DNA of 64,000 nt from contig NZ_CP047650.1 of NCBI RefSeq assembly GCF_009906855.1, forward strand, positions 3,472,001 through 3,536,000, given 5' to 3'. This DNA is from Xylophilus rhododendri. GTDB lineage: Bacteria > Pseudomonadota > Gammaproteobacteria > Burkholderiales > Burkholderiaceae_C. The notes under the pieces are model-generated. The model searched no databases. It had not been told where the DNA came from and was given only the letters and a program-made list of their open reading frames with translations. Numbering within the stretch: position 1 is the first letter of the stretch; each line of letters starts with the position of its first letter. The translations under genes were made by a program, and so were the position numbers. This document shows positions 50,781 to 59,908 of this stretch, piece by piece.

Positions 50781-51590
50781 ATGGCGCAGCGGCTGGAATG
50801 GATCGTCACCCGACCCAAACGCTGGGCCCACTGGTTCGCCCTGCGCGGCGGGCTCGAAGGCCATGCCCTGGTGCAGCAGCGTTATGCCGATGCCGGCTTC
50901 GACGTGGTGGAAGCCACGCCCGAACGCGCCGCCGCCGCCCGCGCCGCGCTGGAAGCGCCCTGGTGGAGCCCGCGCCGCTGGGGCGTGGGCGCCTCGGCGC
51001 CGCGTTTCCTGGCCGCCACCGAGGCCCTGCCGGCGCAGCGCAGTGTGGACATGCTCTGGGCCAACATGGCGCTGCACGCGGCCGCCGACCCGCAGGCCCT
51101 CATCGCCCAATGGCAGCAGGCGCTGGCGGTCGACGGCTTCCTGATGTTCTCCTGCTTCGGCCCGGACACCCTGCGCGAGCTGCACCGGGTCTATGCCGAA
51201 CTCGGCTGGCCGCCGGCCGGCCATGCCTTCACCGACATGCACGACTGGGGCGACATGCTGGTGCACGCCGGTTTCGCCGAGCCGGTGATGGACATGGAGC
51301 GCATCGTGCTGACCTACGACAGCCCCGAACGCCTGCTGGCCGAACTGCGCGAGATCGGCCGCAACCTGCATCCGGGGCGCTTTCCCGCGCTGCGCGGTCG
51401 GCGTTTTCGCGAGCGGCTGCTGCAGGTCCTGGCCGAGCGCCTGGCCAGCCCCGCCGAGGACGGCCGCCTGGTGCTGACCTTCGAGATCGTCTACGGCCAT
51501 GCCTTCAAGCCCCTGCCCAAGGCGCGCCTGGCGGCCGAAAGCGCCGTCGGCCTGGAAGACATGCGCCGCATGCTGCGCGGCAAGCGCTAG
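50781..51590 (+). CDS. BioC-like SAM-dependent methyltransferase, N-terminus probably frameshifted
   Basis: 269 aa from the first in-frame ATG. WANMALHAAADPQALIAQW followed by DGFLMFSCFGPDTLRELHRV is characteristic of BioC-type malonyl-ACP methyltransferases, while the usual GxGxG motif is replaced by ALRGGLEGHALV. The frame is open upstream and encodes family-like PPTIAAPAARHWQDLPPLGA with no start codon. ATG 50650 in another frame (MAPPASAPTTF) would join it if one C were added to the run at 50692-50696. The true gene probably starts at 50650, 24 codons before that junction. Confidence 0.75.
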   Translation: MAQRLEWIVTRPKRWAHWFALRGGLEGHALVQQRYADAGFDVVEATPERAAAARAALEAPWWSPRRWGVGASAPRFLAATEALPAQRSVDMLWANMALHAAADPQALIAQWQQALAVDGFLMFSCFGPDTLRELHRVYAELGWPPAGHAFTDMHDWGDMLVHAGFAEPVMDMERIVLTYDSPERLLAELREIGRNLHPGRFPALRGRRFRERLLQVLAERLASPAEDGRLVLTFEIVYGHAFKPLPKARLAAESAVGLEDMRRMLRGKR

Positions 51591-51752
51591 AAGCCCACGC
51601 GCGCCGGCCGCGAAACCCGCGTCAACACAGGCTTTCCCGCCCGTGCGGACCCGGGGTTGCACGGGTATCGCCAAAAAGGTGCCGCGATAGAATCGCAGCC
51701 ACTCTCGGGCCTCGGGCGCCTGCCTGCGGCACTGTCTTACCCACATCCATAC

Positions 51753-52229
51753 GTGTCCAACCTCGTCCTCCGCTTCGCCACCGTATCGGGCCAGGGCCTG
51801 CACTGGTTGCTCAAGCGCAACTGCTCGGTCACGCCGGTGCAGCTGGGTTGGGTGTATGCATCGCTCTGCCTGCTCTCGGCCGCGATCGCCGCCTTCTGCT
51901 GGACGCTGGGCGCCCATTTCGTCACCACCTTCGCCGGCCTGGAGCTGGCCGCCGTCGGTGTCGCCTTCCTGGTCTACGCCCGCCACGCCACCGACGGCGA
52001 GCGCATCTCGCTCACCGACGCCCGCCTGGTCATCGAACGCGAGACCGCCGGCCGGCTGGAGCGGGCGGAATTCCGGCGCGAATGGGTACGGGTCGAACCG
52101 GCGGAGGGCGATGGTTCGCTGATCCGTGTTTCGGCCCAGGGGAAATCGGTCGTGGTGGGCCGCTATGTGCGGCCGGAACTGCGGCCGGCGCTGGCCACCG
52201 AGATCCGCAAGGCCTTGCGGGCGGCCTGA
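51753..52229 (+). CDS. DUF2244 membrane protein
   Basis: 158 aa with GTG start at 51753 (MSNLVLRF after initiation). It has the R/N-C-S-V-T-P-V-Q opening typical of DUF2244, two membrane helices (about 33-51 and 54-74), then a cytoplasmic beta domain with REWVRVEP and GKSVVVGRYVRPELRPALATEIRKAL. Regularly found just upstream of the cytochrome c oxidase genes in betaproteobacteria, as here; role unknown. Confidence 0.85.
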   Translation: MSNLVLRFATVSGQGLHWLLKRNCSVTPVQLGWVYASLCLLSAAIAAFCWTLGAHFVTTFAGLELAAVGVAFLVYARHATDGERISLTDARLVIERETAGRLERAEFRREWVRVEPAEGDGSLIRVSAQGKSVVVGRYVRPELRPALATEIRKALRAA

Positions 52230-52310
52230 AGGCCGCTGCCGGCGAGTCCGCGCGGATCGCGTGCCCCACGCCCGGTGCGACGCAAGTTTGGTTTTGAGAA
52301 CGACACACAA

Positions 52311-53489
52311 ATGAAGACGATGAAGCGCATCTCAAAGAAGCTCGCCAAGGCCCTGCCCCTGGCGGCCGCCGGCATCGCCAGCGCCGCCCATGCGGTGGGC
52401 GACCTGCCCGGCGGGCCGTCGGTGCGCCAGCTGAACCTGCCGGTCGGTGTCACCGGCATCTCGCAGGACCAGCATCTGCTGCACACCGGCATGCTGATCA
52501 CCTGCACCGTGATCTTCGTGGCCGTCTTCGCGGTGATGTTCTATTCCATCTGGAAGCACCGCAAATCCAAGGGCTACCAGGCGGCCAACTTCCACGAGTC
52601 GGTGGCCGTCGAGATCGCCTGGACGGTGATCCCCTTCCTCATCGTCATCGTGATGGCGCTCACCGCCACCAAGACCCTGGTGGCGCAAAAGGACACCACC
52701 AACGCCGACCTCACGATCAAGGCCACCGGCTACCAGTGGAAGTGGGGCTACGACTACCTGAACGGCGAGGGCGCCGGCCTGGGCTTCATCTCCACGCTGC
52801 TGCCGGCGCACCGCGAGATGTCCAACAACGGCGCCAAGGGCACCATCCCCGACAACTACCTGCTGGAGGTGGACAACCCCCTGGTGGTGCCGGTGGACAA
52901 GAAGATCCGCATCATCACCACCGCCAACGACGTGATCCACGCCTTCGCGGTGCCGCAGTTCGGCATCAAGCAGGACGCCATTCCCGGCTTCGTGCGCGAC
53001 ACCTGGTTCCGCGCCGAGAAGACCGGCGACTACTACGGCCAGTGCCAGGAACTCTGCGGCAAGGAGCACGCCTACATGCCGATCCATGTGAAGGTGGTCT
53101 CGGCGGCCGACTACACCGCCTGGGTGGCCGACCAGCAGAAGAAGGCCGCGGCCAAGCTCGACGACCCCAACAAGGTCTGGACCCTGCCCGACATGCTGGC
53201 CCGCGGCGAGAAGGTCTACGCCGCCAACTGCGCCGCCTGCCACCAGGCCAACGGCAAGGGCGGCGGCCCGGTCAAGGCGCTCGACGCCGACGAGAAGGTG
53301 CTCAACGCCGACCACACGGTGCAGATCCACGTGCTGCTCAACGGCCAGAACAACAACACCATGCCTTCGTGGAAGCAGCTGAGCGACACCGACATCGCCG
53401 CCGTCATCACCTACACCAAGAACAGCTGGTCGAACAAGACCGGCCAGCTGGTGCAGCCCTCCGAAGTGCTGGCGCAGCGCAACAAATAA
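52311..53489 (+). CDS. coxB: Cytochrome c oxidase subunit II with fused cytochrome c
   Basis: 392 aa. Signal peptide (1-28), two membrane helices (about 60-80 and 103-120), then the CuA cupredoxin domain with ligands His210, Cys245, Cys249, His253 and Met256 in YYGQCQELCGKEHAYM. A C-terminal cytochrome c domain carries CAACH at 307-311, making it the caa3-like type that accepts electrons through its own haem. ATG 52311 gives a normal signal. First gene of the oxidase cluster, 18 bp before coxA. Confidence 0.97.
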   Translation: MKTMKRISKKLAKALPLAAAGIASAAHAVGDLPGGPSVRQLNLPVGVTGISQDQHLLHTGMLITCTVIFVAVFAVMFYSIWKHRKSKGYQAANFHESVAVEIAWTVIPFLIVIVMALTATKTLVAQKDTTNADLTIKATGYQWKWGYDYLNGEGAGLGFISTLLPAHREMSNNGAKGTIPDNYLLEVDNPLVVPVDKKIRIITTANDVIHAFAVPQFGIKQDAIPGFVRDTWFRAEKTGDYYGQCQELCGKEHAYMPIHVKVVSAADYTAWVADQQKKAAAKLDDPNKVWTLPDMLARGEKVYAANCAACHQANGKGGGPVKALDADEKVLNADHTVQIHVLLNGQNNNTMPSWKQLSDTDIAAVITYTKNSWSNKTGQLVQPSEVLAQRNK

Positions 53490-53507
53490 GACCGGCAGGA
53501 AGACACC

Positions 53508-55154
53508 ATGAGCGCAGTCATCGACCACAGCCCGACCGATCCGACGGGCCACGGCCACGCTGGCCACGACGAGCACGAACACCATGGCGCGCCGCACGGC
53601 TGGCGCCGCTGGGTGTTCGCCACCAACCACAAGGACATCGGCACGCTCTACCTGCTGTTCGCCTTCGCCATGCTGATGGTGGGCGGCGTGCTGGCCCTGC
53701 TGATCCGCGCCGAGCTGTTCCAGCCGGGGCTGCAGCTGGTCAATCCCGAGCTGTTCAACCAGCTCACCACCATGCACGGGCTGATCATGGTGTTCGGCGC
53801 CATCATGCCGGCCTTCGTGGGCTTCGCGAACTGGATGATCCCGCTGCAGATCGGCGCATCCGACATGGCCTTCGCGCGCATGAACAACTTCAGCTTCTGG
53901 CTGATGATCCCGGCCGCGATCATGCTGGTGACCAGCTTCCTGCTGCCCGGCGGCGCGCCCGCCGCCGGCTGGACGCTCTATGCGCCGCTCACCCTGCAGA
54001 TGGGCCCCTCGATGGACTCCGGCATCTTTGCGATGCACATCCTGGGCGCCAGCTCGATCATGGGCTCGATCAACATCATCGTGACCATCCTCAACATGCG
54101 CGCCCCCGGCATGACGCTGATGAAGATGCCGATGTTCGCCTGGACCTGGCTGATCACCGCCTACCTGCTGATCGCCGTGATGCCGGTGCTGGCCGGCGCC
54201 ATCACCATGACGCTGACCGACCGCCACTTCGGCACCAGCTTCTTCAACCCTGCGGGCGGCGGCGACCCGGTGATGTACCAGCACATCTTCTGGTTCTTCG
54301 GCCACCCCGAGGTCTACATCATGATCCTGCCGGCCTTCGGCATCATCAGCCAGGTGGTGCCGGCCTTCGCCCGCAAGAAGCTCTTCGGCTACGCCTCGAT
54401 GGTGTATGCCACCTCGTCCATCGCCATCCTGAGTTTCATCGTCTGGGCGCACCATATGTTCACCACCGGCATGCCGGTGACCGGGCAGCTGTTCTTCATG
54501 TACGCCACCATGCTGATCGCGGTGCCCACGGCGGTGAAGATCTTCAACTGGATCGCCACCATGTGGCAGGGCTCGATGACCTTCGAGACGCCGATGCTCT
54601 TCGCCGTCGGCTTCATCTTCGTCTTCACCATGGGCGGCTTCACCGGCCTGATCCTGGCCATGGCGCCGGTCGATATCCAGCTGCAGGACACCTACTACGT
54701 GGTGGCGCACTTCCACTACGTGCTGGTGGCGGGCAGCCTGTTCTCGATGTTCTCGGCCGTCTACTACTGGGCGCCGAAATGGACCGGCGTGATGTACGAC
54801 GAGCGCCGCGGCAAGCTGCATTTCTGGTGGTCGCTGATTTCCTTCAACGTCACCTTCTTCCCGATGCACTTCCTGGGCCTGGCCGGCATGCCGCGCCGTT
54901 ATGCCGACTATCCGATGCAGTTCGCCGACTTCAACGCGGTGGCCTCGGTCGGCGCCTTCTTCTTCGGCTTCGCCCAGGTCTACTTTTTCGTCTTCATCGT
55001 GCTGCCCATGATGCGCGGCAAGGGCGAGCCGGCGCCGCAGCGGCCCTGGGAAGCGGCCGAGGGGCTGGAGTGGGAAGTGCCCTCGCCGGCGCCCTTCCAC
55101 ACCTTCGAGACGCCGCCCAAGCTCGACGCCACCGCCACCCGCATCATCGGCTGA
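53508..55154 (+). CDS. coxA: Cytochrome c oxidase subunit I
   Basis: 548 aa haem-copper oxidase catalytic subunit with twelve membrane helices. His-rich N-terminus ([16 protein letters not shown]), [17 protein letters not shown], low-spin haem His in [17 protein letters not shown], the binuclear-centre [13 protein letters not shown] with the cross-linked His/Tyr, CuB His pair WAHHMFTTG, and [13 protein letters not shown] with the haem a3 ligand. K- and D-pathway residues appear present. Reduces oxygen and pumps protons. Confidence 0.98.
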   Translation: MSAVIDHSPTDPTGHGHAGHDEHEHHGAPHGWRRWVFATNHKDIGTLYLLFAFAMLMVGGVLALLIRAELFQPGLQLVNPELFNQLTTMHGLIMVFGAIMPAFVGFANWMIPLQIGASDMAFARMNNFSFWLMIPAAIMLVTSFLLPGGAPAAGWTLYAPLTLQMGPSMDSGIFAMHILGASSIMGSINIIVTILNMRAPGMTLMKMPMFAWTWLITAYLLIAVMPVLAGAITMTLTDRHFGTSFFNPAGGGDPVMYQHIFWFFGHPEVYIMILPAFGIISQVVPAFARKKLFGYASMVYATSSIAILSFIVWAHHMFTTGMPVTGQLFFMYATMLIAVPTAVKIFNWIATMWQGSMTFETPMLFAVGFIFVFTMGGFTGLILAMAPVDIQLQDTYYVVAHFHYVLVAGSLFSMFSAVYYWAPKWTGVMYDERRGKLHFWWSLISFNVTFFPMHFLGLAGMPRRYADYPMQFADFNAVASVGAFFFGFAQVYFFVFIVLPMMRGKGEPAPQRPWEAAEGLEWEVPSPAPFHTFETPPKLDATATRIIG

Positions 55155-55166
55155 GCCGCCCCCGCC

Positions 55167-55277
55167 ATGACACCGGAACAGAAACGCGCGAACCGCCGCC
55201 TGGGGCTGATCCTGGCCTCGATCGCCGCGGTGTTCTTCATCGGCTTTTTGGCGCGCGCCGCCTTGTACGCCCGCTAG
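55167..55277 (+). CDS. Cytochrome oxidase small assembly protein
   Basis: 36 aa, MTPEQKRANRRLGLILASIA followed by a hydrophobic segment and a basic end. One membrane helix with a positive N-terminus. Betaproteobacterial oxidase clusters usually carry such a tiny gene between coxA and ctaG, annotated as a small assembly protein. 12 bp after coxA and 10 bp before ctaG, so clearly within the operon. Confidence 0.85.
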   Translation: MTPEQKRANRRLGLILASIAAVFFIGFLARAALYAR

Positions 55278-55287
55278 GGCCGCCGAT

Positions 55288-55845
55288 ATGAAACTGCGCG
55301 GCCACAACACACGCATGCTGGGCAAGCTGCTGGTCGTGGCCGGCGGCATGTTCGCCTTCGGTTATGCGCTGGTGCCGCTCTACAACGCGATCTGCGAGGC
55401 CACCGGCATCAATGTGCTGGCCAAGTCCGAACTCAACCTGCCCGGCGCCGCGCGGCTGCCGGCCAACACCCAGGTCGATACCAGCCGCACCATCACAGTG
55501 GAGTTCGACGCCAATGCGCGCGGGCCCTGGTCCTTCCGCCCCGCCGTGTCCTCGTTGAAGGTGCATCCGGGCGAGCTGGCCACGGTGATGTACGAGTTCC
55601 AGAACACCCAGGACCGGCGCATGGCCGCCCAGGCCATCCCCAGCTACGCGCCGCAGCAGGCCATGGCGCACTTCAACAAGCTGCAGTGCTTCTGCTTCAA
55701 CCAGTACACGCTGGATCCGGGCGAGAAGAAGCAGTGGCCGGTGGTGTTCGTCATCGATCCGCAGCTGGCCAAGGACGTGAACACCATCACCTTGTCCTAT
55801 ACCTTCTTCGAGGTCGGCGGCCGAACGCCGCCGGCACCGTCATGA
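55288..55845 (+). CDS. ctaG: Cytochrome c oxidase copper chaperone CtaG (Cox11)
   Basis: 185 aa. One N-terminal membrane anchor (about 12-32, YALVPLYNAICEATG at its end) and a periplasmic Ig-like domain with the copper-binding FNKLQCFCFNQYTLDPGEKKQWPVVFVIDP. Delivers copper to the CuB site of subunit I. The stop overlaps the start of the DUF2970 gene by four bases. Confidence 0.96.
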   Translation: MKLRGHNTRMLGKLLVVAGGMFAFGYALVPLYNAICEATGINVLAKSELNLPGAARLPANTQVDTSRTITVEFDANARGPWSFRPAVSSLKVHPGELATVMYEFQNTQDRRMAAQAIPSYAPQQAMAHFNKLQCFCFNQYTLDPGEKKQWPVVFVIDPQLAKDVNTITLSYTFFEVGGRTPPAPS

Positions 55846-56033
55846 CGGACGCGACCAAGCCATCCGTGCTGCGGACGCTCAAGGCCGTGGCCTGGTCCTT
55901 CATCGGACTGCGCAAGGCCAGCGGGCTGGACGAGGACACGCGGCTCAATCCGCTCATCGTCTGCGCCGTGGGCATCGCCGCCACCTTCGTGCTGGTGATC
56001 GGCCTGATGGTGCTGGTGCGCTGGATGGTCTGA
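55842..56033 (+). CDS. DUF2970 small membrane protein
   Basis: 63 aa. PSVLRTLKAVAWSFIGLRKA then one membrane helix (about 38-60), the DUF2970 pattern. Nearly always found between ctaG and coxC in betaproteobacteria; role unknown, probably a small oxidase-associated subunit or assembly helper. ATGA overlap with ctaG. Confidence 0.85.
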   Translation: MTDATKPSVLRTLKAVAWSFIGLRKASGLDEDTRLNPLIVCAVGIAATFVLVIGLMVLVRWMV

Positions 56034-56080
56034 GCCGGTCAACGCCCAAGAAAACAACGATTCCAGGAGCCAGAAACCCC

Positions 56081-56962
56081 ATGAGTGCCCATACCAGCAA
56101 CGCCACGCCGTATTACTTCGTGCCCGGTGCCTCGCGCCATCCGGCGCTGGCCGCGGCGGGACTCTTCTTCGTGATCCTGGGTGCCTCGCAATGGATCAAC
56201 GGCCACGAATGGGGCATGTACTCGCTGGCCGCCGGCATGATCGGCTGGCTCTTCGTGCTCTACCAGTGGTTCCGCGACGCGGTGGCCGAGAGCGAGGGCG
56301 GGCTCTACGGCTACAAGGTGGACCTGTCCTTCCGCTGGAGCGTGTCCTGGTTCATCTTCTCGGAGGTGATGTTCTTCGGCGCCTTCTTCACCGCGCTGTG
56401 GTGGGCCCGCTCGCATTCGGTGCCGGCCCTCGGCAGCATCGACAACGCCCTGCTCTGGCCCGGCTTCAAGGCCGTCTGGCCCAGTGTGGCCGCGGGCATG
56501 ACGGCCGCGCCCGGCGGCCTGGTCGAGCCCTTCGAGACGGTCGGCCCCTTCTGGCTGCCGACCATCAACACCGCCCTGCTGCTGACATCGGGCGTGACCC
56601 TCACCATCGCCCACCACGCCCTGCGCGAAGGGCACCGCGCCCGCACCCTGGCCTTCATGTGGGCCACCGTCATCCTCGGCGTGATCTTCCTGTGCGTGCA
56701 GGGCTACGAGTACCACCATCTCTACACCGAGATGAACCTCAAGCTCAGCTCCGGCGTGTACGGCTCGACCTTCTTCATGCTGACCGGCTTCCACGGCTTC
56801 CACGTCTTCATCGGCATGCTGATGCTGCTCTTCATCACCCTGCGCCTGCGTAAGGGCCATTTCACGCCCGAACGCCATTTCGGCTTCGAGGGCGCGGCCT
56901 GGTACTGGCACTTCGTGGACGTGGTCTGGCTGGGGCTGTACACGCTGGTGTACTGGATGTGA
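56081..56962 (+). CDS. coxC: Cytochrome c oxidase subunit III
   Basis: 293 aa with seven membrane helices. It opens TPYYFVPGASRHPALAAAGLFF, then MYGWLFVL-type helices, SEVMFFGAFFTALWW with the conserved Glu, and HGFHVFIGMLMLL near the end followed by AAWYWHFVDVVWLGLYTLVYWM. Last structural gene of the oxidase; a terminator follows 26 bp after the stop. GGAG lies ahead of ATG 56081. Confidence 0.97.
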   Translation: MSAHTSNATPYYFVPGASRHPALAAAGLFFVILGASQWINGHEWGMYSLAAGMIGWLFVLYQWFRDAVAESEGGLYGYKVDLSFRWSVSWFIFSEVMFFGAFFTALWWARSHSVPALGSIDNALLWPGFKAVWPSVAAGMTAAPGGLVEPFETVGPFWLPTINTALLLTSGVTLTIAHHALREGHRARTLAFMWATVILGVIFLCVQGYEYHHLYTEMNLKLSSGVYGSTFFMLTGFHGFHVFIGMLMLLFITLRLRKGHFTPERHFGFEGAAWYWHFVDVVWLGLYTLVYWM

Positions 56963-56988
56963 GGGCGGCCGCCCGGCCCCCTGGACGA

Positions 56989-57012
56989 AAGGCGCCGCGA
57001 GGCGCCTTTTTT
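56989..57012 (+). terminator. Terminator after coxC
   Basis: AAGGCGCC (56989-56996), loop GCGA, GGCGCCTT (57001-57008), then TTTT. Ends the coxB-to-coxC transcript before the convergent twin-helix gene. Confidence 0.85.
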
Positions 57013-57029
57013 GCTGCCTTGCGGGACGC

Positions 57030-57251
57030 TTACTGACCTACCGGCAAGCCGGTCGGCCGGATATAACCCATCTTCCAAGCGACCAGGATGCAGATGAACA
57101 GCAGCACCGAGAAGCCCACCCGCAGCGCCAGCGCACGTGCCATGCCGCCGGACTTGGGCCGGCCTTCGCGGCCGTCGCGCAGCATGAAGAACAGGGCCGC
57201 GCCCAGGCTCGCCAGGATGGCCAGGAAGCCGAGTGCGATCAGCAGTTTCAT
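57030..57251 (-). CDS. Twin transmembrane protein, DUF2909-like
   Basis: 73 aa with two membrane helices (4-23 and 46-63) separated by a basic loop (DGREGRPKSGGMARALALR), typical of DUF2909. Found opposite to the oxidase genes between coxC and SURF1 in relatives. Function unknown. The frame is open further upstream, but ATG 57251 gives the known length. Confidence 0.85.
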   Translation of the reverse strand: MKLLIALGFLAILASLGAALFFMLRDGREGRPKSGGMARALALRVGFSVLLFICILVAWKMGYIRPTGLPVGQ

Positions 57252-57266
57252 GCACGGGATTATCCG

Positions 57267-58010
57267 GTGAGCCCCCCGGCCGTCCGCGCGGGTTTTCCAC
57301 GCCGGGGCCGGCGTTTCTGGTGCATCACCGCGGCGGCGCTGCTGGGCATGCTGGTGACCGCCGCGCTGGGCCGCTGGCAGCTGCAGCGCGCGGCGCAGAA
57401 GGAGGCGATCGAGGCCTCCATGGTCCAGCGCGAGGCGCTGCCGGAACTCGACGGCAGCTCGCTCGCGGCCGGCGACACGGCCGCACTGCTGGACCGCCGG
57501 GTGCACCTGCGCGGCCGCTGGCTGGCGCAGCGCACGGTCTACCTGGACAACCGGCAGATGTTCGGCCGGCCCGGATTCTTCGTCTTCACGCCGCTCGAAC
57601 TGTCGCCGCAGCTGGTGGTGCTGGTGCAGCGCGGCTGGATCCCGCGCAACTTCGAGGACCGCTCCCGCCTGGTGCCGATCCAGACGCCGGACGGCCCGGT
57701 CGAGCTGCACGCCCGCATCGCCGGCCCGCCTTCGCGGCTCTACGACTTCCACAGCGCGGCCGAGGGGGATTCGCCGATCCGGCAAAATCTCGACCTGGCC
57801 GCGTTCCGCCACGAGACCGGCCTGCCGCTGGTGGCCCTCACCGCCGTGCAGACCGGCGCGGCGGGTGAAGGCCTGCAGCGCGAGTGGCCGCCCGTCACCC
57901 TGGGCGTGGAACGCCACTACGGCTACGCCTTCCAATGGTTCGGGCTTTGCGCCCTCATCGTCTTCCTCTATGCCTGGTTCCAATTCATCCGACGCCCGCG
58001 CGCTGCCTGA
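57267..58010 (+). CDS. SURF1 family cytochrome oxidase assembly protein
   Basis: 247 aa from GTG 57267. N-terminal membrane helix (about 18-35), long periplasmic domain with LGRWQLQRAAQKEAI, GRPGFFVFTPLEL and VQRGWIPRNFEDR, and a C-terminal helix with HYGYAFQWFGLCALIVFLYAW. Needed for haem a insertion into subunit I. Overlaps the next gene by 41 bp. Confidence 0.93.
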   Translation: MSPPAVRAGFPRRGRRFWCITAAALLGMLVTAALGRWQLQRAAQKEAIEASMVQREALPELDGSSLAAGDTAALLDRRVHLRGRWLAQRTVYLDNRQMFGRPGFFVFTPLELSPQLVVLVQRGWIPRNFEDRSRLVPIQTPDGPVELHARIAGPPSRLYDFHSAAEGDSPIRQNLDLAAFRHETGLPLVALTAVQTGAAGEGLQREWPPVTLGVERHYGYAFQWFGLCALIVFLYAWFQFIRRPRAA

Positions 58011-58689
58011 GGCAGCGCCGCAAGCGCCCGGCCATTTGCTGGACCTGGCGGTGCATGCGCTGCCCGAGCCGGGTGGCGAGTTGGCGGCGGGTTCGACCTC
58101 GCGCGGACGCTGGAAGATGCTGTTCATCCTGGCGGTGTGCGCGGCGCCGGTGGTGGCCTCCTACTTCACCTTCTACGTGGTGCGGCCGCAGAGTCATCGC
58201 AGCTACGGCGAGCTGATCGCCGAGCAGCCGGCACTGCCCGATCTGGTCGCGCGGCAGCTCGATGGCGGCGCGGTGCGCCTGCCCTCGCTGGCCGGGCAAT
58301 GGCTGCTGGTCAGCGTGGCCGGCGGCGCCTGCGGCGCGGACTGCGAGCAGCGTCTCTACCTGCAGCGCCAGCTGCGCGAGAGCCTGGGCAAGGAGCGCGA
58401 CCGGCTGGACTGGGTCTGGCTGGTGGACGACGAAGCGCCGGTCGCCGCCACGCTGCAGCCCGCCCTGGCCCAGGCCACGGTGCTGCGCCTGCCGGCCGCC
58501 GACATCGCCCGCTGGCTGCAGCCCGAGGCCGGCCACCGGCTGACTGACCACCTCTACCTGGTCGATCCGCTGGGCCACTGGATGATGCGTTTTCCCGCCG
58601 CCATGGACATGGCCGGCGCCGCCAAGGCCAAACGCGATCTCGACCGCCTGCTGCGCGCCGCCGCCTCCTGGGACCGCGAAGGCCGCTGA
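57970..58689 (+). CDS. Membrane-anchored thioredoxin-fold-like protein, oxidase-associated
   Basis: 239 aa. Cytoplasmic N-terminus, one membrane helix (about 58-76, FILAVCAAPVVASYFTFYVV), then a periplasmic domain with WLLVSVAGGACGADCEQRLYLQRQLRESLG. Its CGADC pair sits where SCO/thioredoxin proteins have CxxxC, so copper or thiol chemistry is possible. Conserved between SURF1 and ctaA in relatives; function not established. ATG 57970 is inside the SURF1 gene. Confidence 0.8.
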   Translation: MPGSNSSDARALPEAAPQAPGHLLDLAVHALPEPGGELAAGSTSRGRWKMLFILAVCAAPVVASYFTFYVVRPQSHRSYGELIAEQPALPDLVARQLDGGAVRLPSLAGQWLLVSVAGGACGADCEQRLYLQRQLRESLGKERDRLDWVWLVDDEAPVAATLQPALAQATVLRLPAADIARWLQPEAGHRLTDHLYLVDPLGHWMMRFPAAMDMAGAAKAKRDLDRLLRAAASWDREGR

Positions 58690-58707
58690 TCCCGTTTCCT
58701 TTTCCCC

Positions 58708-59874
58708 ATGAACCCGACGCCGCTCTACGACTACTCGCCCCTGGTGCAGATGATGCTGACCGGGCTGCTGATCGCGCTCGGCCCGCTCCTGTGGCTGGCG
58801 TTGCGCAACCGCCGCGCCAGCCCCACGCGCCGCCTGCAGGCGCTGACCGTGCTGACCCTGTTCCTGACCTTCGACCTGGTGATGTTCGGCGCCTTCACCC
58901 GGCTCACCGACTCCGGCCTGGGCTGCCCCGACTGGCCGGGCTGCTACGGCGAGGCCCATCCGGTGGCCGCGCATGCGCAGATATCCGCCGCCGAGGCCGC
59001 CATGCCCGAAGGCCCGGTGACGCACCGCAAGGCCTGGGTGGAGATGGTGCACCGCTACCTGGCCACCGGCGTGGGTGTGCTGATCATCGCCCTGGCCATC
59101 GCCACCTGGCGCGCCTGGCGCCGCCAGCGGTTGCAGGGCGGAGCGGTGCCGCCGGTGCATCCGGCCTGGCCGATCGCCACGCTCTTCTGGGTCTGCGTGC
59201 AGGGTGCCTTCGGTGCCTGGACGGTCACGCTCAAGCTTTTTCCCGCCATCGTGGTGATGCACCTGGCCGGCGGGATCGTGCTGCTGGCCATGCTGGCGCT
59301 GCAGGCGGCGCGGCACGGTCTGGCGCAGCTGGGGCTGGCGCCGGTGCGCATCTCGGCGGCGCAGCGCGGCCTGCTCTGGGTCACACTCGCCGCCGTCTGC
59401 CTGCAGGTGCTGCTGGGCGGCTGGGTCAGCACCAATTACGCGGTGCTGGTCTGCGACGGCTTTCCGACTTGCCAGGGCCAGTGGTGGCCGCCGATGGACT
59501 TCGCGCGCGGCTTCGAGCTGTGGCGTCCGCTGGGCCAACTGGCCGATGGCAGTCCCATCGACTTCGCGGCGCTGACGGCGATCCACTATATGCACCGGCT
59601 CTTCGCCTATGTCGTCTTCGTGCTGCTGATTGCCGTGGCCGTGCGGCTGTGGCGGGTGGAGGGGCTGCGCCGCCCGGTCGCCACCATCGCCGGGCTGGCC
59701 GCGCTGCAGCTGGCCACCGGCCTGTCCAACGTGATCCTGGACTGGCCGCTGGTCGCCGCCGTGCTGCACACCGGCGGCGCCGCCGCGCTGGTCGCGGCCC
59801 TGGTCTGGGCACTGTCTTCCTCCCGTCGCGCGGCGCCGCAGCCGCGCCACCGTTTATCCTCGCTTCCCGCATGA
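58708..59874 (+). CDS. ctaA: Haem A synthase CtaA (COX15)
   Basis: 388 aa with eight membrane helices. Conserved segments are [42 protein letters not shown] with the haem-ligand His, [42 protein letters not shown] and [17 protein letters not shown]. Converts haem O to haem A. The stop overlaps ATG 59871, the likely original start of ctaB. Confidence 0.96.
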   Translation: MNPTPLYDYSPLVQMMLTGLLIALGPLLWLALRNRRASPTRRLQALTVLTLFLTFDLVMFGAFTRLTDSGLGCPDWPGCYGEAHPVAAHAQISAAEAAMPEGPVTHRKAWVEMVHRYLATGVGVLIIALAIATWRAWRRQRLQGGAVPPVHPAWPIATLFWVCVQGAFGAWTVTLKLFPAIVVMHLAGGIVLLAMLALQAARHGLAQLGLAPVRISAAQRGLLWVTLAAVCLQVLLGGWVSTNYAVLVCDGFPTCQGQWWPPMDFARGFELWRPLGQLADGSPIDFAALTAIHYMHRLFAYVVFVLLIAVAVRLWRVEGLRRPVATIAGLAALQLATGLSNVILDWPLVAAVLHTGGAAALVAALVWALSSSRRAAPQPRHRLSSLPA

Positions 59875-59908
59875 ATCCCGCCGCTCCCGTCGTCCACCCC
59901 CCGCCGCC

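Noticed and set aside
52332..55349. 1005-aa minus-strand ORF opposite coxB/coxA
   Set aside because: Shadow of two unmistakable oxidase genes; His/Gly/Val-rich with no domain.
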